The notes beneath the pieces are model-generated. The model searched no databases and was not told where the DNA came from. It saw nothing but the letters and a program-made list of their open reading frames with translations. From positions 39,392,034-39,456,033 of the forward strand of contig CM034601.1 of assembly GCA_020091685.1 (NCBI GenBank): a stretch of 64,000 bases of DNA, written 5' to 3'. This DNA comes from Lutjanus erythropterus (lineage: Eukaryota; Chordata; Actinopteri; Lutjaniformes; Lutjanidae). Of this stretch, positions 34,301 to 46,900 are shown in pieces. Made by a program: the position numbers and the translations under genes. Position 1 is the first letter of the stretch. The number at the start of each line of letters is the position of its first letter.

Positions 34301-37300
34301 GCACCAGAAATACTAGTTGGTTAAACTATTTAGCAATATTTTATTCATGTACAGTGCTGGTTGCCTGTTGCTTCTAAGATGTTATGCAGCAGCCCACCAC
34401 TAGTCCCAGCGCATATGTCTCGATGGCCCACACAACCCCGGATGTTTCTATCAGTAAAGTCGGACAGATAAAAGCTCAGAATCAGCACGGTTTAGTAGTC
34501 TTTTGATCTAGAACATGAAAATAAAGTTGAATGTAGACTGTGACATAATAAAGTGGTATTTAATCGGTCGACTGGAGCAACATGTGATCACATTCAGCAC
34601 AGACACAGATATTAACCTGCAAGCAGAGCAGCTGCTGCTGCTAACACTGCTAATGTTAGTTACACTGTGTAAGGCTACAGCTAACATCAGCTCTGTGTGA
34701 ACAATGTTGTTCACCTGGAGACACTGTGATCCTTTTTGGTCAGAAAATTTGAATCATTTAGTGAGTTGTTGTCATGTTTTGTAGGTTAATGTGCAGTGTT
34801 CGTATTGTGTGTCAAACATTTCATCATCCACGTGATCTATAAATCATCTCTGTTCAGCCAAATGATGTGCTGGTATCCACGGCAACTACAGAATCTATGG
34901 AATAAGGGAGCTTATTTCCTATTATATTCATTACTCTGTGGGCCATCAGTATTTTAAACTCAGCAAGACTTGTCTAAAGGCCAAAACGCACCGCAGGCTT
35001 CATCTGACACGCGTCAATAAACACGCGTCAGATGAAGCTTCTATAGGGCACTGCAGGCTTCAGAATAACGCAGCGAAGTGACAAACGTTTCATGGAGGAG
35101 CCGAGCATCTGTCTGTTTCAGACAGATATTTTAGTCAGATAACTGTTCAGTACCATCAGGATTTATCATCAAAAAGGTTTTATATCAGTCTGCACTTCAC
35201 ACACGATCCCCTTCCGTCCTCTCTGCTATCTCTCTCTAGATCTTCGTAGTTATGATTAATCAAATATTTAAAAGTGCACAAATGGAACTTGGAGCAAAAA
35301 AAAAATCATACACAACTGAAGTGTACAGTAATATTATGTTTCATGATCATTAAAAGTTTTTATATCAAGTCAGCGCATCTGTCCATATTCCCTAGTCCTC
35401 ATTTGACGCTCCAAAATCGAAACAAGTTCGGAGTGCGAGCGTCAAGTCAGTTTGACGCACGTCAAGATGCTTTCAGTGTGTGTTCTGCCATTTAGAAGAA
35501 TGGGTGCACTTCAAAACGTGAGCGTCAGACGCCTTTAGTGCGTTTTGGCCTTAGGAAAGCTAATTGCATATAAGACATAACACTTTTTAAATCTAGACAA
35601 TGTATATGTTACAATGACTTCCATCACCAGCTTTTAATGATTTGTGTTTTTCACACAAATACCATATACCCTGTTGAAATGTTAGGAAGGTATGAAGGTA
35701 TGAAAATGTTTGTTATCCTGAAAACAAAATCCCACTGCTCTGAAAATACACACTGTGGAGCTGCCTGTCTCACTGCCTGCCAATCTCCAGTAACATTTTG
35801 CTCAATTTAACAATTGTAAACACCTACTCCTTCTAAAAGATTATTAAACATTTCTTACAACTCATAAACAAACACTTAGTCACTCAGTTATATTCGCCAT
35901 TAATTTTAACTCTAAAAGGCATGAAATAGGCAAACAATAACACAAGTTATGGGTCAGAATAAAAATTTGGAAGGACATTGCAGCTGTAGCGTTGTTGTCA
36001 GAGAAGCCAGCATTTCAACCTAGCATGTTTCCTTAATCTCTGATGACCTCTCACTGTCATTTTATGATCTATTACAGTAAATATAATACAGATTTTTCCT
36101 TTAAATGCAGTATCTATGAATAGTCCAGTCATTACAGCATTGAGCTTTTTGCTGTATCACTTGTCATCTGTGGCTGTGAGAAATCAAAGCACTGCTGCTG
36201 TCTCCACCTGCACAGTTGCTCTCTGATTTCTCGTGTCAGTTTTCTCCTGAGCTCATCGAGTTACCTCATGGCTTCTTCAACACAGGCTTTTGTCTTACGC
36301 ATGCAGAATGCTTTTCCACTGACTGCATGTTTTTCCACTTGAGCTGTGAGCTGACAAAGACATATAGCTAACTAATAATCCATTATGTGTCTGTGGATTC
36401 TACCCCTGAAGAGATGCAACATTCTCACCAACACAATTAATAACTACATTTTCTCATATATAAATCCTCCAAAAGCAGCAGTCCATATTATTGGTTTGAG
36501 GATATATGGTGACATGTGGGTTTGTAAATGCAGACTTATGTAATAAGGGTCACCGATGCTGATAAGAAATCCATCTATTTCATCTCTGTAATGGTCCAAA
36601 CAGTGTACAGTATACAAAGTCACCTTTTCCTCTTCCAAACTGACAGGCTTTTATGCAAGAATTTGAGCATAAGAAAAGTGTCTTTGTCTATTTTAACACA
36701 GTGCAGAAATAGCTGGTACAATAGCTAGAACATTGAGGGATAAAGAACTGATCAGATATTAATATCTCAATTTTATTGATTTATTCTCTACTACTTTAAT
36801 CTCTATTACTCTACTAGTTTCTACTAGAAGAATTTTACACGTCAGTACAGTGTTGTATAGCTTATATATACATATAAACTAGTGCAAAAAAACTTGATAC
36901 TTCTTTTAATACCACGGCAAAAAGAAAAACGTTCTAGGCACAAAAAATATGATTTTTTTTCCCTTTTTTTTTTTAACTTAACAACCTGCACACTGCTGGT
37001 GCAGAAACAGTCACACTGTCTGGGTTTGTTATGCTGCAAGCCAGATTTCAGGCACGACAGTGAAAAGTGAACTGAGCTCTCATTTTTATTACTGCTACAC
37101 AGTATTCTAGTATTACAACCATTATTACTGCACATGAATAAAAAAGCAGATTTATTTTTTCTTGATGTGCTACAATTTATATAAATGCATAGCATGCAAT
37201 ATCTGCTACCAGGGTCTCAATCAAAACTAAAGGAAAAGACAGAGTTTGACATCGTTAAGTAATGTTGGATCATGGGAGTTGTTGTCTTCATTGTTAAACG

Positions 37301-40300
37301 ACCACCTTTGCTGATGAAAATCTTATTTTGATAGTGTTAGAAAATGGCCACTGTCCTGTCTCATAGAACAAGAGCATGAAATCAGTGTCTCTCTGTAGTC
37401 CTGTTTTGTGGGGTTAGGGTTAGGCTTTATGTTTGCATTTTACAAGGATGGCACATGCAGCAATAGAGTGGCTAATTAGCTAGCTGCCCGACTTCCTTCC
37501 TCACTTTCTGACATATCATCTGGTGTTTCCTGTGCTTTCTCGGAAGTTAGAGCATCTAGAGAGGATAAAGGGAATATGACACCATTCACAGTCGGGGTGC
37601 AAGAAAAAATAACACTTGAGTTATATTTTGTGATACTGTAACAGTTCTCAAAGCACTGTATCGTAATGTCATGATACATGCAAAGATTTGTGTCAGTGAT
37701 TTATCTTGTGTTGTGTTTAAACCTCATAACACTAGATAGCGGTGTGTTCTAAGGCTGTGCAATATGTTAAAATTTTCCAACTGGAATCAGCAACCAATGA
37801 TCATCCATCATAATTACGCAAGTGTGTCTTAATTCTCCTACCTATTTAAAAGTTTCTTTCCTTTACAGACTTAAGAGCTATAATTGCCTTGTTAACATCA
37901 TGTAACACACCTTATTCAAACTTGAAAGACAGAAGCAAAATCAAACTCACCAAAGCCCATACTGGTTAGGCATTCCACTGTTACAACAATCACCAACTCT
38001 GGTTTGGTTGAAATAAATCCATAATTCACAGTGATAGATGTGAAAATATTCTGGCTCTCCTGGCTGTTTTCCTCTCACTCATCATCCAGCCCAGTAGGTG
38101 TGTACTGCACTGCTGACTGAGAGTGTATTGCAGCGCAGCGTTAAATTATCAAAATAAAATGAAAAAACTCACCCAAAGAAAAAAAAAGAAAAAATCACTG
38201 ATAGCTGATATATTTGTCCAATTGCTCCACTCTAGTATGTTCTTTATACTATGATAGTTTTCCTAAAATTAGATTTAAAAATAGCAATATACTGTATCAC
38301 TTTGCTTACAGTCTCATGATATATCACAGTAAACCTCAGAGTATTTTTTTTCTAAAACTAACTAACTGTAATTAACAATTCCAAGTAAAAAGTAATAATC
38401 TCGCCTACAGGTTGGCAAACCTAGGTTTTAGAGTTTATGTCAAAGCTGAAGAGTTAACGTTGGGCTCAAAAAGGTATTGCAGTACCTTGCCTTGAAATGT
38501 TGAGTTGCCTCAACTATTTTTTACAGTGTAAATGGATTCTTTTTGTTCTTTTTTGTAAGCTAAATTTTGATGGTGGCTCATCTTCTTGAGTCTCCATTAG
38601 CTCGTTACAGATGACAAATAAAAAAAAAAAGAGAGAAATATCCTCACGGAAAAGTGAGAATTTATTAGTTGTGGCTCCAGATAGATTTGATTTGATTTTA
38701 TTGGCCAAAATGGCTCTTTTGGTTGTAAAGATTGTAGACCCCTGGCTACCTCGAATGAAACTGCGTATTCCTCTTTCTATCTTTGAATGTGGTTGGAAAC
38801 ATTTGAGATAATGTAAGAACAGTACTCAACTCAACATATAACATAGGTGTAGTTTGTTTTAGATATTTTAATGTGAAAATGTTAGATATTCTACCTTTTA
38901 AAGCTCTTCTGTCAGGAGCATTTTTAGTTACTTCTTATGCGACACCACTGGGGTCTCGTACAGCCAGCAATCTGATTGGTCGGGACAGCTCAGTGACCCC
39001 TGTGCACCAGTCTCCCGGCACCACCACTGTGCTGTCCTCTCTGTACTTATCATCTTTCAAGGTGTAAGGTTTACCAGCATTGACATTCTCTCCCGGGGCC
39101 TCCTGCTATGATAGGTGGGGCACTTCCTGTCCTGTCCTGTTGAAGACTTGCTGGAAAGCTCTTCCCTGTGTGTGAGATTGTGTGTGTGTATTTCTGTGAG
39201 GAGGTCTGACGTTGCAAGGGAGGAAGACGTCATATATACACACTAAGTACGGGAACAGGCTGGCGCTTGTAATTGAATGTACATCTGTAGCAGAGAGAGC
39301 AGAGTGCGAAAGGAAGCACTTAGCAGTGAGAAGATTTGATGAATCTACAACACAAACACAGACAGCTTTGAGGTCACCAAGTTCAGCATTTCTAAAAATG
39401 GGGAGGGGAGAAAGAATGCAAATTGGATTGTTTTCGCTCCGACAGCAGCCAAATTGGATTTGCTGCTGGGTGTTTGTTTGATATTGGAAACATTTTATGG
39501 CTACTCTAAAGCCCACATTCTGAATAGACCCAGCTCAGACTGGCCCAGTTTGAAAGGTTTTCATTTTGGACGCGTCGGATCAACACCGTCACCATGAGAC
39601 TGTCTGTTTTTGTTGTCTGCTCTGGGTTCCAGTTATCATAAACTTAGCATGCATAATAATGTGGCTCATAGCTAGCATGGGGGCCACCCTCAGGCCTGTG
39701 GTGAGTGCAGAGTTGTTGTTGCACCAGTGGCCAGCATCAGGTGCAGGAATAACCCATCACATGAGACGGAGAAGGCACAGGGCGATGCTGGTTCACTAGA
39801 AAGGCGCTTCACCCATCAGCATGTTGCAACTGCAAACAAAAGAGCTGGAGAGCCACTTTTTATCATATGATGCCCATGTGAATATATGAATAAAAACTGC
39901 TCTTTCTCTGTAGTTAATCTAGTCTTGAAGTGCTGCTGACAGAAATGTCATCCTCACACTCTCATTCTTATTTTAGAATAAAGATCTGCTGCTGCTTCTT
40001 TCTGGTTTTTATCACTATGTTTGGGAAAATACAATGTGACCGCACTGGTTGCACCAGTTTGTTACACAACACCTGGCTGCCTGCTCACTGCCAGCCTTTT
40101 ATAACCCTGACTTAGTCTGTTAGGGTTATAAAAGGCTTTTTCTTTAGTGCCAGATACTCATACCAAACATCAGTTGTCATGTTCTTTTAATTCACCCAAT
40201 ATTAGGGTTGGGCAATATATCAATATTATATTGTATCATGATACAAGCATAGATATTGTGATAGATTTTTGGATATAGTTATATCCAAAATATGCCATTG

Positions 40301-43300
40301 TTGTTGTCTTTTCTTGTTTCTGAAGGCTGCTTTACATTAAAGTGGTTATTTTCTGAACTCCCCATATAGTCAGTCACAACCCACATGATCAATAATTATC
40401 GATATCGACTGATATCAAACTTCACTTGAAACTTTATCATGGTAGGTTTTTCAGCTATAGTGCCCAGGCCTTCTCAATGCCAGAGTTGGGAGTAAGTCTT
40501 AGCCTTCAAGTCTTAAGCAAGTCTCAAGTAGACTCAAGTGGAATGATTTTCTAAGAGTAAAAGTCAAAACTCTGATTCAACTGTGAATATTTTTGGTTTA
40601 TTGAAACCTTTATGACAATAAAATTAGTATCTTTGGGCTGTGAGTAAAACAAGACATTTGAGGATGTCATCTTAGGCTTTGGGAAACACTGATTGTCATT
40701 TCTCACAGTTTTTTGACATTTTAAAACAAACATCTATTAATGGATTCATTGAGAAAATATTCAAATATGAAAATATTCGCTAGTTGCAGCCCTAATCGAG
40801 TCCCTGCCAGAAGTCAAACAAGACAAGTCAAGTCATTGCTCAAGTCAAGAAAGTCACAAGTCATCAAAATTCAGATGATTCCCCTCAGTTTCCACATTTA
40901 AATCAGTTGAAAGAGAGTTCATTAGCAGTCAACTTTTATTTGCAACATTAACAAAAACTGTTGCATTTTCCACATTAACAATCAATAATCAATTAATCTT
41001 TAATAATTAATAGAATACACAGTTCATCTAGTGGAATATTAGTATTAAATCATGAAGCACAAACCATTTAAAGAAGCAGAATGACAACACAATAAGGCGC
41101 CGACTCTAAACAACTGCTCTGTTTGTCTTCAACAAATGGCTCTGCCAGACAAAACTATGTCAAATGTGGTATTCCCATTTCAATAGACAATTCTGGTGAC
41201 TGTTTTTTGTGTTTTGTGCCATTGCTGGTTGTGTCTAGAAGGGAACCTCAAATTTGCAAGACTCTAGCAAGATTTTTCATGGTTTCAGTCAAAAAGTTCA
41301 CTCTCAAGAGATTTTGTGGGTCTGTGATTCCCTTTTCGACACTGTGTCTGCTGTTGCCTTCTGACAGTGACATCATGTATTGGACTGACAATGGAGATGA
41401 GAAAAAAATGGACCACCTCCACCATGTTTTAGTGATATAGTACTGTGTAATATATATTTAAAAAAATATGTGAAGTCACATTTCTCATCAGATATTCAAG
41501 ATTTTCAGGAACAAAGTTTCTGTCTATTTATATTTTTGATCCACTGTGACTAGAGATGCACCGATCGACCGGCCAGAGACCGGAACCGGCCGGTTTTCAA
41601 CGTGACCGGCCCTGACCAGTGACCGGCCGGTCAGCGTCACATATCCGATTCTGTGCCGGTCATTGTCACACACATGTTCTGCACGATGGTCACGTCATGC
41701 GCGCAGCAGACAAACTGACCGTGATATCAACACAGCGCTGATAACAGCTACACACACTGACACATGCTTGCATGAAGTTGATGTTAGCAAAAGATTCCAA
41801 GAAGGATGGATAAAGAGAAGACAGACAGTCTACAACGAGACAGAGCAGCTGACAATGTCGCAAAACAGCCGTAAACTTTGTAGCTCTTCAGGCTAATGTT
41901 AGCCAGCAGCAGACTGCTGTTCACAGAGGGACACTTAAAATCTCACCTCCTGTTCTGGATGAAGAATAAACAACCTGTGTTGATGTGTCTCCTCAAACAT
42001 TTTCTCATCCAGAGTCGTTTAACTTTTGCATCTGTTTTTCTCACAGCAAAGTTTTACAGCAGCAAACTGTTGCACAGCGTCCGTCTCCGGTTTGTTTACA
42101 TCTGCTTCCACAGGAGATCATGTGAAATCGCGTCCCGCGAAATCTCGCAAGATCACATTCAGCTGATTCATAATCTTAATGTAATGTTTAATGAATATTT
42201 AATAGTCAGTGTCTTATTATGAACATCTAATTTAGTTTTTACAAGAAAAGTTGCAAAAATGTTTGTGAATGCTGTCAATTACAGTTCTTAGAAAGACTGA
42301 AAATCATAATTGGCCAAAATTGGAATCGGCAGGTCAGACCCTTATAAAAACCGAAAATCGGAATCGGCTAAGAAAATTGCAATTGGTGCATCTCTAACTG
42401 TGAGACATGGTGGTCCTCTGCACACTCAGTGAATCTCTGACTAGTCTCTGCTCTCAGACAGCAGCTCTCTTCATCAAGTAAAGCTTTGTAGATACTGCAT
42501 TCTGTTTTTGTCCAAAGTTGAAATTTGACCCGACTGTTGGAGCAGCTGAACACCACAGGTTCTTCCCGACTTCCTACACGTTTTTGTCAAAAGTAACATT
42601 TCATATAAAGTAAGTATAGAAGTAGAAAATTGCAAACTTCTTATGACAGCTTGCATTCATTCATTTCACTCCTGCCTGTGGCCCTTTGCTGCATGGCATT
42701 CCCCCACTCTTTCTCCCCCTTTCCTGTCTTCACTTTAGCTGTCCTATTAATTAAAGGCATAAAAAGCGGCCCCCATTTTTTTTTTTTTTTTATTTTTTTT
42801 TTTTTTAAAAAAGAGTACTTTTATTGTATTATGATGCTTATTACAGCAAAAAGGTAATGTAAGTACTCTAACACATTACTTTGTAACCCCCAACACTGTT
42901 GCTCAATCGTCATTCCTTGATTGGAACTTCCCAGAAAAGCCTTAGTCTGTCAATGAGTGTAGTTTTTCTTATCTCTTTGTCTTGATGAGACTATCCTGGA
43001 GGAATTGTTATAAAACCACCCTGTTCAACCTTTAGACCTTTTGGTGGCAGTGTGTGTGTGAAGAGGAGATAATCACACAACCTTCCCTTCTACCCTGCTG
43101 CAATCCTATTACACTGCCTACTGTCACCTTTGAACCCACACTTGCTATGATTCTTCTCAGGCTAAGGCTGAAAAGAGTCTATTTTTATGTCGCACAACAG
43201 TAGCTGAGCTGGATAATGAGTGATGGGGCTCAGCAAAATAAACTGTCTCAGCTGAATGTGTTCCTCAGAGACCAGCTTGTTGGTTTGTTTTCAGAAAAGA

Positions 43301-43968
43301 AATGTGGAGTGAAATCTCTTGGCTTTAGAGGGTAGTGTTGCTTACTTTTCAGTCCCTCCTAGTTGCAATGTTGCAATCACAACAGTTCACGCAAATTCAA
43401 CCAATCTCTATGAATTCTGCACAACCTTGCAATTTTGTCCAAACTCTGCAACTTTTCCACAATTTGGACCAATCATAATTGCTTCCAACAACTAGTACCA
43501 ATCATAGCAGCCCCCCACACAAACCTCTTACGTATACATCTCAATGAAACAACTCAATGTTTAATTATTTACTATTTTTGTATTTATTTTATTTTTTTTT
43601 TATTTTCACACTGAAAAGAACACAAGGTTTGTCAGTGTTATTGATGTTTATCCCTGCACTTTTATATTTTATAATTTTGTGTTTGCTGTTTTGACTGAGT
43701 TTGATTTTGCTTATATACACCCCTGGTGCACGTCTTCGTCTGCAAATAAAGCAGTGTTAAAATTGTTGTAATCCTGAGGCTTTTTAGCAAGTTTACTCAG
43801 AACATTCTGAACAGATTGTGTTTTTGTTCTCCCTGGAACAAGTTGCCTTTGATTTTGAATGGGTCATTGAATTACAGAAAAAATCTCAGATTCTTTTTAC
43901 AATTTTCTCTTGGTCCAGCAAATTTCATTGCATAAAAATGCCTAAAGTATTTGCAACATGCATTGCAA

Positions 43969-43999
<31 letters not shown>

Positions 44000-46900
44000 A
44001 AGCTGCTATGAAATTAGGCAGTTTAGGCTGCAACAATCCCCAAAAAAGGCCCACGAAATCCTGGAGGGACTGACTTTTTAGTGCTTACACTGAAGATAAT
44101 GTTACTAAATTCTCTAATTTCCCTTGAAGCTGTGCTTACTTTTTTGCGTGACCCGTCCTGTGCTGCTGCTGTTCTCCCGCCGTCTTCTTATAGAGTGTGG
44201 GGGTCTGATACCTGCGGCTCTTTAGCTGCTCTCCACTGACTCCCTGTTGCTATGCCAAAAAATTATTTGGAAATTAATAATAGTTTGTAGTTTATAGTTT
44301 TGTTTTGTTTTTGAATTTAAATTTTCATTTATCATTGTTGTAGGTCTACACTGTAAAAACAAAAAAGTTGAAAACTCAAACTTAAAGGCAATTTAAATTC
44401 TTAAGTTTTAAAGTTTATCTAACTACAAATCTTTTGTTGAGATAACTTTTCTTCTTTGGATACATGTAAATCTTTGAATTTTAGAAACCCCAAAAAGTTA
44501 TATTTAAAAAATCCTAAAGTAAATTCATTGAAGTGAAAGTAAATGATGGGTAAAACTATAATATTTCCAGTTAAAACCATTTAACTTTCAGCCACCAAAA
44601 TAATGACAAAACAGGTTTTAGTTTAGTTTATTTGATTTATAAAAGGACAGTGTGAAATGACATTGATCAATTACAATAACTGAACACATGGTTGCACCAG
44701 ATTTAGTGAGACACTAATTTCCATCATAACACATAACAAGTAGATGCAATAAATAAAATTTAAAGTGCAATATAGACTACAGTTAATAAAGGTGCCTAAA
44801 ATAATAAAAGCAGTAGGAACACACTGCACATTACAAAATACAGTATGAAATACATAGTAACCTGTGAACAAGGTTTACAGCTCACGGTGACCAGTTTTTG
44901 GAAATACATTAATTTTCAGTTTCTAAAACTTAAATGCTCAATTATATCTAAAGACAAAAAGGAAAGACAAGTTTTGTCAACCTGTAGTCTTTAGTTGTGA
45001 TAATTTACAAACTGTTGTGCTCAAAACTAAAAAATCTATTACAGTATCTTGCCTGGAAATGTTGAGTTGTCTCAACTACTTTTTACAGTGTAAATTGATT
45101 CTTACATTCTTTAACTGTAAAAATATGTACACCAAAAAGTACTTTGTCAACTAAAATTTGAGCATCTGAGTGCATTCTGATCAGCTTTAATGCAGTTTAT
45201 GCTTGAGGTTTTGTTTTCTCCCTCTCACTCTCCTTCTGTTTCACTTTGTGGCTGCCAACCCTCCCTCTCCTCCTCCACCCTCCTTCTGCACACTTTTTTG
45301 TGATCACTGGACAACAGCCTCAGTAATGAGGATGAAAATGCAGTATGACAGGCAAAATTGTTTTGTGTGTCACAGGTATTTAAGAGAGAACAGAAAGGAT
45401 TAAGAGGGGAGGAGTTGCTGGCTGCATTACATCTTTTGATTTTTTTTAACTGCCTACCAGTCTTTTTGTAGAATAAGAGGAAGCATAGCAGGCTTTAACA
45501 CAATCCCTGTTTTGTCTGGGAGACCTCCTGAGTCAACCTGAGACAAATCTAATTTCTCATCTCCCTCTGCTGACGGCTGGTACCTTGTGCTATTGATCTG
45601 GCTCACCACTTAAAGCTCGTCTGCCTTTAGCACTTTGCCGTTTTTATTTTTATCTCTTTTCCTGTCCTCTAGCAAGTTGTTTTGCTGGTCCATTTACACC
45701 AGTTCCACGTGAGTGGGTAAATGATTGATGAACATGGTGCAGGACAATGATGTCCTTTACATTGTAGGCCTTATATAACAGCCCGCTGCAGGGGTTACAA
45801 GCCATGAATGTGTCCATGTAGTCCTGTGCACATGTGTCTGAGAGCACCCCATGGGTGTATGCATCCATTAGTGTAACACAGGGGGAACCTCTGCAGCCAT
45901 TACGATCAAAAGAGCCATTTTTGGTCAGAAAAAAAAGCAACTATTTCTAACTAATTCTTCCTTTTCCCTGAGGATTTTTTTTTTGTTGGTTTGTTTGTTT
46001 GTTTGTTTATTTTGCACCTGAGCGAGCTTATGGAGACTCAAAAAGACTAGCTACCATCAAAATTTAGTTGACACAAAATAAAGTAAGAATCAGTTTACAC
46101 TGTGAAAATAGTTGAGACAACTCAACATTTTAAGGCAAGGTACTGCAATAGATTTTTGAGTTTTGAGCCCAACATTAACTTTTGAGCTTTAAAAGTTATC
46201 CCAACCTGTAGTCTTTAGTTGAGATTATTTGCTGTTCAATTTTAGATGTTGGTGCCTCAAAGTTAAATGATTTTAATTGAAAATATTGCAATTTTAACCA
46301 TCATTCACTTTCGGTTCATTGACTTTACTCAAAGATATTTTGATACAACTTTTTCAAAGATTTAAGTTTAACCAAAGAAGAAAAGTTTGAGTTGGGCTCA
46401 AAACTCAACAATCTATTGCATTATGTTGCCTTTTAAGTTTGAGTTTTCTCAACTTTTTCATTTTAACAGTGTAGACCTACAGCAATGATAAATAAAAATT
46501 TAAATGTTTTAAAAAAAACATCAACAACAAACTTAGCAGCCAAAGAGCATCATGCAGCTCTAGAACCACAGGTTGCAGACCCCCGCTCTAACATATAAAG
46601 CTTTTATGACCTGTTGCAACATTATTTGTCTTTTGAATTGTAAGAATTTTTATCTGTCACTATTGGTCTTATCAGAACTGTCTGGGTAATAGCAAACAAT
46701 GATTTTATTTGAGTTACAGAGTGTACACATGTGCACTCTTCCATAACTGCCCAGGAACAAACCCATATAAAAGTAACTGATAATACAGGCAATATGAAAA
46801 CAGGTTTGTACATCTAGACATATCTTTTGAATGTATTAAATATTGTCCAAAGAAAAACAAACCAGATGGAGAATGAGTATGGCAGGAAGTTCAAAACGTC

